Source of the DNA: RGIG2206 sp045577615
GTDB taxonomy: Bacteria; Bacillota; Clostridia; Oscillospirales; Acutalibacteraceae
Direction: 5' to 3'
NCBI GenBank assembly: GCA_045577615.1
Contig: JAZNIT010000042.1
Coordinates: 1 to 24,276, forward strand
DNA length: 24,276 bases
The notes below the pieces were generated by a model. That model did not search any database. It was not told the origin of the DNA and worked only from the letters and a program-made list of their open reading frames with translations. Shown piece after piece: positions 14,817 through 22,025 of this stretch. Both the position numbers and the translations under genes were made by a program. The stretch's first letter is position 1; every line of letters begins with the position of its first letter.

Positions 14817-16300
14817 AAAACGGACGAAAGATTTGGAAAAGGCTTTTTATTAACATCTCGCTGATATTCATAATGTTCGTTGTGTGCATTTATTTGGCAA
14901 GCAGCACCCTGTTTGTTAAGTATTTCACCTATCAGCAGCAGCAACAGATGAAGGCCTGCGCCCAGCAAATTGCCAATATGGATTTGAGCGACCGAGAGGC
15001 GGCGGCTCAAATTTTGCGCAGTGCCGAGCGAGAAAATAACATTGCGGTAACTATCTATAAGTCGGGCACCCCCGTATATTCAACCATCAGCGCGGCGGCC
15101 GGTAGTATGCGCCCCGATATCGACGGCTTTGATATGATAATCAACCGACCCGACGCCACGAAGGAAGAGATTAAAAGTCGCCCCGACGGCCCCGACGGCC
15201 GCATAAGTGAGATTTCTACCGCAGGGGGCAACATTCTTGTTTACAGCTATACTCCCAAGGACAATCCTCTGTCGGTAGAGGTTATAATGGAGCAATCTCT
15301 TATTGAAAACAGTGCCGAAATTGCAAGCCGTTTTAGTTTGCTTATTGCCACGGCCTGCCTGATTATTGCTCTTGTGTGGAGCATACTTTTTGCCCGTCGG
15401 TTTACCCGACCTATTGAGCAGATGAACAAGCGTGCACTGCAGATGGCACAGCTTGATTTTTCAGAAAAAGTTGCGGTTGAGGGTGACGATGAAATCGCAC
15501 GCCTTGGCCACTCCCTTAACGTTTTGTCCGAAACGTTGGACGGAGCCCTTGCCGAATTAAGTGAGCGCAACCGCTCCTTGCAGGACGAAATTGATGCCGA
15601 GCGCCGCCTTGAGGGTATGCGCAAAGGCTTTGTTGCAGGCGTTTCCCACGAGCTGAAAACCCCCATCACCATCATTCAAGGCTATGCCGAGGGGCTTAAC
15701 GACTCAATGGCAGAGGACGAGGCAACCCGACAGAAATACTGCAGGGTTATACTTGATGAAAGCCGACGAATGAACGAGCTTGTTATGGGGCTTTTGGAGC
15801 TTTCAAAACTTGAGGGCGGCCTTAAACTTAACAACGAAGAGTTTGACTTGGCCTCATCACTTATAAATCTTGCCGACCGCAACAGCCGTCAGATGAGTGA
15901 CAAGAGGATTACCCTGCATCTCAGATTTCCCGAGCGGATAGCCGTCACGGGCGACCGACTGATGACCGAGCAGGTGGTGCAAAACTATCTGTCCAACGCC
16001 ATCAGCCACACCCCTGAGGGAGGCACAATTTATCTGTATACCGAGCCCTATCTTGATGGCGGCTTGAGGGTGTGCGTTTATAACGCGGGGGAGCAAATCC
16101 CACAAGAGGATATGGAAAAGCTGTGGCAAAGCTTCTGGCGAGCCGACAAGGCTCACTCCCGACAGGAGGGCCGATTTGGTCTTGGCTTGTCGGTGGTAAA
16201 GGCCATTATGAGCGCCGCCAATCTTGATTACGGCGTCTTTAACGCCGAGGGGGGCGTCACCTTCTGGGCACAGGTAAATAATGATTTGCCGCCGGCATAA
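14813..16300 (+). CDS. Two-component sensor histidine kinase
   Basis: A 495-residue membrane kinase. Helix 1 is at about 11-36, followed by an extracellular sensor region of about 135 residues, helix 2 at about 173-194, HAMP at 195-247 with a coiled coil, HisKA with the phosphorylated His279 (SHELKTPI), and the ATPase domain with Asn395 (N box, NYLSNAISHT), YNAGEQIP (G1-like, 423-430) and GLGLS (456-460). It should autophosphorylate and pass phosphate to Asp58 of the regulator encoded just upstream, whose stop it overlaps. The sensor region has no obvious named fold; its ligand is unknown. The architecture is like that of cell-envelope stress or antimicrobial-sensing kinases of Firmicutes, but that is only resemblance. 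Confidence 0.95.
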   Translation: MKNGRKIWKRLFINISLIFIMFVVCIYLASSTLFVKYFTYQQQQQMKACAQQIANMDLSDREAAAQILRSAERENNIAVTIYKSGTPVYSTISAAAGSMRPDIDGFDMIINRPDATKEEIKSRPDGPDGRISEISTAGGNILVYSYTPKDNPLSVEVIMEQSLIENSAEIASRFSLLIATACLIIALVWSILFARRFTRPIEQMNKRALQMAQLDFSEKVAVEGDDEIARLGHSLNVLSETLDGALAELSERNRSLQDEIDAERRLEGMRKGFVAGVSHELKTPITIIQGYAEGLNDSMAEDEATRQKYCRVILDESRRMNELVMGLLELSKLEGGLKLNNEEFDLASSLINLADRNSRQMSDKRITLHLRFPERIAVTGDRLMTEQVVQNYLSNAISHTPEGGTIYLYTEPYLDGGLRVCVYNAGEQIPQEDMEKLWQSFWRADKAHSRQEGRFGLGLSVVKAIMSAANLDYGVFNAEGGVTFWAQVNNDLPPA

Positions 16301-16403
16301 ATTGGCTTCGCCATGAATTGCAAAGCAATTCAAATCATGAAATCGCAGATTTCAATTTATGATGCATTAAGCATCAATTAATGACGGCTTGCCGTCAAAT
16401 CAT
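16296..16403. repeat. Hairpin array, copy 1
   Basis: Starting at the kinase stop, a string of short stem-loops separated by AT-rich spacers (AAATCA, ATTTA): GGC-ttc-GCC (16304-16312), TGAATTGC/GCAATTCA (16314-16332), TGAAATC/GATTTCA (16338-16354), TGATGC/GCATCA (16360-16376), TGACGGC/GCCGTCA (16382-16397). From the second on, each stem begins TGA and ends TCA. The same order recurs after prfC at 18252-18334. Confidence 0.85.
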
Positions 16404-16407
16404 AAAT

Positions 16408-16446
16408 AAAAAAGCAGAGAATGACAACTCATTCTCTGCTTTTTTG
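16408..16446. terminator. Terminator after the kinase gene
   Basis: Arms AGCAGAGAATGA (16413-16424) and its exact complement (16429-16440), loop CAAC, with A and T runs on either side that lengthen the stem to about 17 bp. It would also end the former minus-strand gene whose tail may remain at 16455-16511. Confidence 0.88.
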
Positions 16447-16454
16447 GCTTTAAA

Positions 16455-16511
16455 TCAGGGTCTGAGGCCCATACCGCCCTCAAGGGTGAGGGTTTCGCCT
16501 TGCCCCCAAAA
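16455..16511 (-). pseudogene. Possible C-terminal remnant of an SDR reductase
   Basis: On the minus strand the bases encode GETLTLEGGMGLRP and a stop, preceded by only a few open codons and then TGA at 16512-16514. The phrase matches the C-terminal end of short-chain dehydrogenases such as FabG (T-G-x-T-x-x-V-D-G-G). A terminator follows at the right distance. Only 18 codons remain, so this may be chance, but motif, stop and terminator fit a decayed gene. The rest of 16301-16631 holds the hairpin array, this remnant and the prfC promoter. Confidence 0.4.
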
Positions 16512-16569
16512 TCAATGTGCAATCTGACCTTTTTTTGACCTATATGCCTTTTAATGGCTAAAATTCATA

Positions 16570-16598
16570 TTGCATAATGTTTGTGGGTATGGTAAAAT
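16570..16598 (+). promoter_or_regulatory. prfC promoter
   Basis: TTGCAT (16570-16575), 17 bp, TAAAAT (16593-16598) with a TGG extended -10. Transcription should begin near 16605, downstream of the in-frame GTG at 16602, which excludes that codon as the start. Confidence 0.7.
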
Positions 16599-16631
16599 TA
16601 TGTGGAATTTTTTTGCGAAAAGAGATTGAAG

Positions 16632-18242
16632 ATGGATCAAAAAACCAAACAACAAATAGAAAGGCGCCGTACCTTTGCTATTATATCTCACCCAGACGCG
16701 GGTAAAACCACACTTACCGAAAAGCTGCTGCTTTACGGTGGTGCTATTCAGTCTGCAGGCTCCGTTAAGGGCAAGCAGGGTGACAAGCACGCTGTTTCAG
16801 ACTGGATGGAGCTGGAAAAACAGCGCGGTATTTCGGTTACATCGTCGGTTATGCAGTTTGAGTACGACGGCTACTGCATCAATATTCTTGACACCCCCGG
16901 ACACCAGGACTTTTCAGAGGATACCTACCGCACTCTGATGGCTGCCGACAGCGCCGTTATGGTTATCGACGCTGCAAAGGGTATCGAGCCCCAGACTCGC
17001 AAGCTTTTCAAGGTTTGTGCAATGCGCGGCATTCCCATCTTTACCTTTATAAACAAGCTGGACCACGAGGCACGCGACCCCTTCGACCTGCTTGACGAGC
17101 TTGAAACTGAGTTCGGCATCGCCACCTATCCTATGAACTGGCCCATTAGCTGCGGCGTTACCTTTAAGGGTGTTTACGACCGCAACGCCCGTCACATTCT
17201 TACCTTTGACAACTTCCACGGCGGCCGCAACCGCCTTGAATCTATCACCTGCCCTATCGACGATGTTGAGCGGCTTGACAGCCTTATCGGTGCCGATTTG
17301 CGTCAGGAGCTGATGGATCAGACCGAGCTACTTGACGGCGCAGGCGGTGAGTTTGACCTTGAGCTGGTGCGCAAGGGTAAGCTCAGCCCCGTATTTTTTG
17401 GCTCGGCACTTAACAACTTCGGTGTTGAGCAGTTTTTGGAGAATTTCTTAAAGCTGACCACCTCTCCGCTGCCTCGCAAAAATGCCGACGGTGGCGTGGT
17501 TGACCCCTTTGACGATAACTTCTCTGCCTTCGTTTTCAAAATTCAGGCCAATATGAACAAGGCTCACCGTGACCGCATCACCTTCTTGCGCATTTGCTCG
17601 GGCAAATTCGAGCGCGGCAAGGAGTATCACCACCTGCAGGGCGCAAAAAACATGCGCCTTTCACAGCCTCAGCAGATGATGGCGCAGGAGCGCGATATTA
17701 TCGACGAGGCCTTTGCAGGCGACATTATAGGTGTGTTTGACCCCGGCATTTTCTCCATCGGTGACACCGTGTGCGAGTCCAAAAGCAAGGTGCGCTTTTC
17801 AGGCATCCCCACCTTTGCTCCGGAGCATTTTGCCATTATCGAGCAGGTTGACTCTATGAAGCGCAAGCAGTTCGCCAAGGGTATGAATCAGATTGCACAA
17901 GAGGGTGCAATTCAGATATTCTTCCTCCCCGGCGGCGGTATGGAAAAGGTTATCGTTGGCGTTGTTGGCGTGCTTCAGTTCGACGTACTGAAGTTCCGTA
18001 TGCAAAGCGAATACGGTGTTGAGTATCTTAAGCAAGATATTCCTCACGAGTATATCCGCAGGGTAAACGTGCCCGATTTTAACGCTAACAATTATAATCT
18101 TGCAGGCGACACCCGTTGGGTTAAGGATGTGCGCGGCAACGATTTGCTTATCTTCAACGGTCTGTGGTCACTCCAGTGGGCGCAGGAAAAGAACGAAGGC
18201 CTTGAGCTTACCGAGTTTAGCCAGGATATTGAGGAAGCCTAA
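16632..18242 (+). CDS. prfC: Peptide chain release factor 3
   Basis: A 536-residue translational GTPase, near the usual RF3 length of about 530. RF3 binds the ribosome after termination and drives RF1/RF2 off. GTPase motifs: G1 SHPDAGKTTLTEKLL (19-33), the switch I region GISVTSSVMQFEY with the effector Thr, G3 DTPGHQDFSEDTYR (87-100), and G4 NKLDH (141-145; NKLDR is more usual). The domain II/III phrases KIQANMNKAHRDRITFLRICSG and IPTFAPEHFA are typical of RF3 rather than EF-G. The ATG at 16632 is chosen over the GTG at 16602 because of the promoter position; its ribosome binding site (AAGAGA) is weak. It stands alone, with a hairpin array on each side. Confidence 0.95.
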   Translation: MDQKTKQQIERRRTFAIISHPDAGKTTLTEKLLLYGGAIQSAGSVKGKQGDKHAVSDWMELEKQRGISVTSSVMQFEYDGYCINILDTPGHQDFSEDTYRTLMAADSAVMVIDAAKGIEPQTRKLFKVCAMRGIPIFTFINKLDHEARDPFDLLDELETEFGIATYPMNWPISCGVTFKGVYDRNARHILTFDNFHGGRNRLESITCPIDDVERLDSLIGADLRQELMDQTELLDGAGGEFDLELVRKGKLSPVFFGSALNNFGVEQFLENFLKLTTSPLPRKNADGGVVDPFDDNFSAFVFKIQANMNKAHRDRITFLRICSGKFERGKEYHHLQGAKNMRLSQPQQMMAQERDIIDEAFAGDIIGVFDPGIFSIGDTVCESKSKVRFSGIPTFAPEHFAIIEQVDSMKRKQFAKGMNQIAQEGAIQIFFLPGGGMEKVIVGVVGVLQFDVLKFRMQSEYGVEYLKQDIPHEYIRRVNVPDFNANNYNLAGDTRWVKDVRGNDLLIFNGLWSLQWAQEKNEGLELTEFSQDIEEA

Positions 18243-18245
18243 GCT

Positions 18246-18426
18246 TTGCAATGAATTGCGCAGCAATTCAAATTATGAAATCGCAGATTTCAAATCATGA
18301 TGTGCGAGCATCAATTTATGACGGCTTGCCGTCAAATCATTTATTTGGCTTGCACCATAAATTGCCTTCGGCATGAATTGGATTGCACCATAAATTGCCT
18401 TCGGCATGAATAGCACCGTTGGTGCA
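18246..18426. repeat. Hairpin array, copy 2
   Basis: The same stem order as copy 1: TGAATTGC/GCAATTCA (18252-18270), TGAAATC/GATTTCA (18276-18292), TGATG/CATCA (18298-18313), TGACGGC/GCCGTCA (18319-18334). It continues with two direct repeats of 29 bases (18350-18378 and 18383-18411) around GCC-ttc-GGC, then GCACC-gtt-GGTGC (18413-18425). The GCC/GGC stem is the swapped form of GGC/GCC in copy 1. Confidence 0.85.
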
Positions 18427-18428
18427 TT

Positions 18429-18469
18429 AAAAAGGACGAAAAGCAGATTGCTTTTCTTCCTTTTTTTTT
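18429..18469. terminator. Terminator between prfC and the oxidoreductase gene
   Basis: AAAAAGGA...GAAAAGCA pairs with TGCTTTTC..TCCTTTTT (about 18429-18445 with 18449-18465), followed by a T run that reaches the stop of the convergent minus-strand gene. Confidence 0.8.
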
Positions 18470-19709
18470 AATCAATTTTTACGGGCATACCACCGTTAAG
18501 ACGGGATTCCTCTGCGGCGAAGGCCATAAAGTGGCTTTCAACGCTTTCGGCAATCTGGAAGAAGGGGGGCTCGTCATTTCTCACCGATTCGATGAGGTTG
18601 CGGAGCATTACGATGTCGCCGCCGCCATGACCGCTGAAGTCGTTGGTCAGGGTGCGCACGTCGATGTGGCGCTCCTCCTTGCCGTAGGGGTAAACGTGAA
18701 TAATATTTTCCTTAAAGTCGGCTCTGATTTCGCCCTTGGTGCCCATTACGGTGATGCCTCTTTCACCGCTGTTGGTGAAGGCAGTCATGGTGAAGTTGGC
18801 GGTAGCGCCATCCTCAAAGAGCATATTAACAACCTGGTGGTCAACCACGTTGTTATCGCAGCGGTAAACGCAGCGACCGTAGGGACCCTCGTCACAGGCC
18901 TTGCGGATATTCTCCTTAGTGGGGTCGGCAGCCAGAATGTTGGCAGGCCACCAGGTGCTATCCTCCTTAACCAGGGGCAGATAGAAGTCGTATGCGTTGT
19001 AAACGCAGCCCTCAACGGGGCAATCCTTACAACGGGCGGTGCTGCCCTCGGGAGCATTCTCCTCTTTAAAATGGTAGAGGTTGCCAAAGGATGACACGCT
19101 TACGCACTTTTTGCCCATAAGAAAGCGGATAATATCCATATCGTGGCAGGACTTGGCAAGAATCATAGGCGCCGACAGTTCTTTGTTGCGCCAGTTGCCG
19201 CGCACAAAGGAGTGGGCCTGATGCCAATACATAACGCGCTCGATGGCGTTGAGGGTGACAATGTCACCGATTTCGCCCGTGTCGATTATGCGCTTAACCT
19301 CTGAATAAAGGGGGGTGTAGCGCAGCACGTGGCAAACGACCACCGTTTTGCCGCTTTTAAGCGCTGCCTCGCGAACGGCGCTGCAATCCTCGGGAGTGGT
19401 GGCGATAGGCTTCTCCAACAACAGATGATAGCCCTTTTCCAAAGCGGCAACCGCTTGGGTAACGTGGCAATCGTCGGGGGTGCAGATGCACAGAATATCG
19501 GCCAGCTTGGGCTGCTTAAGCAACTCTTCAGCAGAGGTGTAGCAATTTTCTTTAGCAATGCCAAACTCCTTGGCAGACTCTTCAAGAGCGTCGGCCTTTA
19601 TGTCGGCAATTGCGGCGATATATGCATTGTCGATTTTGCTCATCATTCGACCGTAGGTGTTGCGGCCGCGACCGCCCATACCTACAATGGCAACGGAAAC
19701 CTGTTTCAT
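18468..19709 (-). CDS. Gfo/Idh/MocA family oxidoreductase
   Basis: A 413-residue NAD(P)-dependent sugar dehydrogenase-like enzyme. The dinucleotide motif GMGGRGR is at 10-16, the family signature EKP at 99-101 (LLLEKPIATT), and the active-site region at HDMD (189-192). A Cys cluster (227, 230, 235: CKDCPVEGC) is found in one subgroup and could bind a metal. The start is 19709, preceded by AAAAGGATGG, rather than the ATG at 19718 that is part of that ribosome binding site. A promoter (TTTACA-N17-TATAAT) is at 19740-19768. It stands alone, so the substrate, probably an inositol, a sugar or a glycosidic bond as in some members, is not shown by context. Confidence 0.9.
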   Translation of the reverse strand: MKQVSVAIVGMGGRGRNTYGRMMSKIDNAYIAAIADIKADALEESAKEFGIAKENCYTSAEELLKQPKLADILCICTPDDCHVTQAVAALEKGYHLLLEKPIATTPEDCSAVREAALKSGKTVVVCHVLRYTPLYSEVKRIIDTGEIGDIVTLNAIERVMYWHQAHSFVRGNWRNKELSAPMILAKSCHDMDIIRFLMGKKCVSVSSFGNLYHFKEENAPEGSTARCKDCPVEGCVYNAYDFYLPLVKEDSTWWPANILAADPTKENIRKACDEGPYGRCVYRCDNNVVDHQVVNMLFEDGATANFTMTAFTNSGERGITVMGTKGEIRADFKENIIHVYPYGKEERHIDVRTLTNDFSGHGGGDIVMLRNLIESVRNDEPPFFQIAESVESHFMAFAAEESRLNGGMPVKID

Positions 19710-19739
19710 AAAACCCATCCTTTTGCATTTTGTAGTGCC

Positions 19740-19768
19740 ATTATATTACAAAAAATCCGAAGTGTAAA
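19740..19768 (-). promoter_or_regulatory. Promoter of the oxidoreductase gene
   Basis: Minus strand TTTACA (19768-19763), 17 bp, TATAAT (19745-19740), about 30 bp before the start codon. The remainder of 19769-19885 holds only AT-rich sequence, including the AT palindrome at 19817-19834. Confidence 0.75.
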
Positions 19769-19889
19769 GGTGTTGGCGGACACAAAAACATTAAATTAAG
19801 ACAATGCTTAATCCCCTTATTATATATATAATAATGTAGGAAGTTGATTTTGACCCCCAAAAAAGGCAAAAAAGACAAAAAAATAATAC

Positions 19890-19918
19890 TTGACCTTCGG
19901 GAATATCTGTGCTATAAT
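19890..19918 (+). promoter_or_regulatory. Promoter of the rpmG-secE-nusG cluster
   Basis: TTGACC (19890-19895), 17 bp, TATAAT (19913-19918), with a leader of about 85 bases before rpmG. No later promoter or terminator is evident until after rplA, so it probably serves rpmG to rplA. Confidence 0.8.
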
Positions 19919-20010
19919 CGTTATTACCTCTGTACAGGGGGTTTGTTTTTTGCGCCCAAACTCGATTGTAGAGGGAGGCTAAATTTTTCCGTAAAACGGG
20001 AGGTGCCGAT

Positions 20011-20160
20011 ATGAGAGTAAAAATCACACTCGCTTGCACTGAGTGCAAGCAAAGAAACTACAACACTATGAAAAACAAGAAGAATGACCCCGATAGGCTT
20101 GAAATGAACAAGTATTGTAGATTCTGCAAAAAGCACACTCTCCACAAAGAAACCAAGTAA
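20011..20160 (+). CDS. rpmG: 50S ribosomal protein L33
   Basis: A 49-residue protein beginning MRVKITLACTECKQRNY, the standard L33 length and sequence. Two Cys pairs (CTEC and CRFC) form the zinc-ribbon site, so this is the zinc-binding form. It belongs to the large ribosomal subunit near the E site. The ATG follows GGGAGGTG. It is the first gene of the secE-nusG-rplK-rplA cluster, as in many Firmicutes, and ends 12 bases before secE. Confidence 0.96.
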   Translation: MRVKITLACTECKQRNYNTMKNKKNDPDRLEMNKYCRFCKKHTLHKETK

Positions 20161-20172
20161 GGAGGGGAAATA

Positions 20173-20874
20173 ATGAAAGCTGCAACTATGATTAGCCGTA
20201 TCCTTACGGCTGCTTTGGCCGTTGCTGTACTTGCCATTTTCTTCTTTGGCATTGTCAGCGTATCCGGTCCTCAGGGTACTTTCAATCTTTCCGGCGGCCA
20301 GCTCGCGCTCGGCTCCAAAGTAACTTCCGTCTCCGGCGATGTGGAGCTTGACTTTTTCCGTTCATCATGGTTCCTGTTTACTTTAGTATTCATGGCCATC
20401 GGTGCGGTATGCGCTTGCTGCTCTTTCAAATGGAAGGGTGCAACCGTGGGAGGTCTTGTGTGCGGCGTGGTCAGCATGATCATGATGCTCGTATTTAGCT
20501 TCAACGAGCCTCAGATGTACATTGACCATCGTCCCATCACGGTCAGAGAGTTGACCAACATTCAGTACACAGAGCTTGCTGCTGTGCTGACGATATGTGC
20601 TATTGCCTTTGTGGTATTCAGCATTATCACCATTTTTGCAAATGACTATGCCGAAGTGTTAGAGTCTGATGGCGCAAAGAAGCCTCTGGCAAAGCGGTTC
20701 GTAGCATTTATCCGCGAGTATAAGAGCGAAATCAAGAAGATCAGATGGCCTGACCTCAAGACTGTTACCAAAAATACCGTTATCGTTCTTATCGTATGCG
20801 CAGTAGTCGGTGCATTTATTTGGTTGCTTGACCTTGGTCTTGGCAACCTCATCCAGTGGCTTCTTGCCGCCTAA
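20173..20874 (+). CDS. secE: SecE translocase subunit with an N-terminal four-helix extension
   Basis: 233 residues, while Firmicute SecE is normally about 60-75. The C-terminal part (about 172-233) is a complete SecE: amphipathic helix and hinge REYKSEIKKIRWPDLKTVTKNT (181-202) and membrane helix VIVLIVCAVVGAFIWLL (203-219). In front are about 165 residues with four predicted membrane helices (about 8-30, 66-84, 90-110, 134-156), and an outside loop (31-64, GTFNLSGGQLALGSKVTS...) rich in Gly, Ser and Val. The reading frame is continuous and AAGGAGGGG precedes the ATG, so the extension is part of the gene. SecE clamps SecY in the translocon. Location between rpmG and nusG is standard. What the extra domain does is unknown. 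Confidence 0.9.
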   Translation: MKAATMISRILTAALAVAVLAIFFFGIVSVSGPQGTFNLSGGQLALGSKVTSVSGDVELDFFRSSWFLFTLVFMAIGAVCACCSFKWKGATVGGLVCGVVSMIMMLVFSFNEPQMYIDHRPITVRELTNIQYTELAAVLTICAIAFVVFSIITIFANDYAEVLESDGAKKPLAKRFVAFIREYKSEIKKIRWPDLKTVTKNTVIVLIVCAVVGAFIWLLDLGLGNLIQWLLAA

Positions 20875-20894
20875 CCGATAAGGGAGGGTAACAA

Positions 20895-21422
20895 ATGTCT
20901 GAATTGGATGCAAAATGGTATGTAATTCATACCTACTCCGGCTATGAAAACAAGGTTGCCGACAATTTGGTTAAAATTGTTGATAACCGCAGTATGCAAG
21001 ACCTTATCTTTGACGTAAAGGTTCCTACCGAAATAGTAACCGAAATCGGCAAAGATGGCGCAACCAAAGAGGTCGAGCGTAAAATTTTCCCCGGCTATGT
21101 GCTTGTTAAGATGATCGTTACCGACGATTCTTGGTTTGTCGTTCGCAACATTCGCGGCGTTACCGGCTTCGTTGGCCCCTCAGGCAGCCCTGTTCCTCTT
21201 ACTGATGAAGAGGTTGCCAATCTGGGCGTTGAGCAGCATACCATCGAGGTTAACTATGCCGTCGGTGATATTGTTGACATCGTTTACGGTGCACTTGAAG
21301 GCTTTAGCGGCAAGGTCGATTCTATCGACACTGAAAAGGGCATTGTCCACGTGACTTTGTCTATGTTGGGTCGCGACACTTCAGTCGAGCTTGAGCTTGA
21401 CCAGGTCGAATTGGCCAACTGA
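20895..21422 (+). CDS. nusG: Transcription termination/antitermination factor NusG
   Basis: 175 residues, the common length. The NGN domain begins WYVIHTYSGYENKVADNL and includes FPGYVLVKM, which contacts the RNA polymerase clamp. The KOW domain starts near VGDIVDIVYGALEGFSGKV (about 125-143). NusG affects elongation and pausing and can link polymerase to the ribosome or Rho. It lies 20 bases after secE, with GGGAGGG as ribosome binding site, and before rplK, the conserved order. Confidence 0.96.
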   Translation: MSELDAKWYVIHTYSGYENKVADNLVKIVDNRSMQDLIFDVKVPTEIVTEIGKDGATKEVERKIFPGYVLVKMIVTDDSWFVVRNIRGVTGFVGPSGSPVPLTDEEVANLGVEQHTIEVNYAVGDIVDIVYGALEGFSGKVDSIDTEKGIVHVTLSMLGRDTSVELELDQVELAN

Positions 21423-21432
21423 TTATTAACTT

Positions 21433-21497
21433 AACGGTAATACCGTTACGGCGTTACGCCGGTGGGAGGGCAGCATAAGGCTGTACCGCCAAACCAC
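21433..21497 (+). promoter_or_regulatory. Structured rplK leader (candidate L1-binding site)
   Basis: Three consecutive stem-loops: AACGGT/ACCGTT (21433-21447), GGCG/CGCC (21450-21460), and GGTGGGAGGG...AACCAC (21461-21497) with an inner GCAGC/GCTGT stem. The last element recurs in short form before rplA. In other bacteria L1 represses its operon by binding mRNA, so this is a candidate L1 site (inference). Confidence 0.5.
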
Positions 21498-21520
21498 ATT
21501 TTATACGGAGGTGCTTATCA

Positions 21521-21946
21521 ATGGCTCAAAAGGTTGTTGGATTTATTAAGCTTCAAATTCCTGCGGGTAAGGCCACTCCGGCTCCCCCTGTAGGTCCCGC
21601 GCTTGGACAGCACGGTGTTAACATTATGGCGTTCACTAAAGAATTCAATGAGCGCACCAAGAACGACGTAGGTATGATTATCCCCGTTGTTATCACGGTT
21701 TATGCAGACCGTTCCTTTACCTTTATCACCAAAACTCCCCCCGCAGCTGTTCTTATTAAGAAGGCTTGCGGTCTTGAGACTGCTTCGGGCGTACCGAACA
21801 AGAATAAGGTGGCAAAGATTACCAAAGAGCAGGTTCGTAAAATAGCCGAGACCAAGATGCCCGACTTAAATGCAGCTAATATCGACACTGCCATGAGCAT
21901 GATTGCCGGTACTGCACGCAGCATGGGCGTTGAAGTTGTAGACTAA
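21521..21946 (+). CDS. rplK: 50S ribosomal protein L11
   Basis: 141 residues, the standard length. The N-terminal domain has LQIPAGKATPAPPVGPALGQHGVNIMAFTKEFN, which binds the GTPase centre RNA and is the thiostrepton site. The C-terminal RNA-binding domain includes KITKEQVRKIAETKMPDLN. It forms the L7/L12 stalk base. RBS ACGGAGGTG. It is followed by rplA after 79 bases that hold a structured element. Confidence 0.97.
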   Translation: MAQKVVGFIKLQIPAGKATPAPPVGPALGQHGVNIMAFTKEFNERTKNDVGMIIPVVITVYADRSFTFITKTPPAAVLIKKACGLETASGVPNKNKVAKITKEQVRKIAETKMPDLNAANIDTAMSMIAGTARSMGVEVVD

Positions 21947-21963
21947 TATTTTAAGTCTGCTCA

Positions 21964-22003
21964 CGGGAAATATCCCGGTGGGAGGAAAATTCCGATTAAC
22001 CAC
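21964..22003 (+). promoter_or_regulatory. Structured rplA leader (candidate L1-binding site)
   Basis: A CGGGA/TCCCG hairpin (21964-21977) followed by GGTGGGAGG...GGA/TCC...AACCAC (21977-22003). The GGTGGGAGG and AACCAC boxes are the same as in the rplK leader. Confidence 0.5.
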
Positions 22004-22025
22004 TTGTTGGGAGGTAAATTAAGTA

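Noticed and set aside
16296..18426. CRISPR array
   Set aside because: The repeats are hairpins of different sequence with 5-7 base AT spacers, not identical repeats with unique 30-base spacers, and no cas gene is near.
19817..19834. AT palindrome TTATTATATATATAATAA
   Set aside because: Pure AT and easily formed by chance in an AT-rich gap; no adjacent T run or promoter supports a function.
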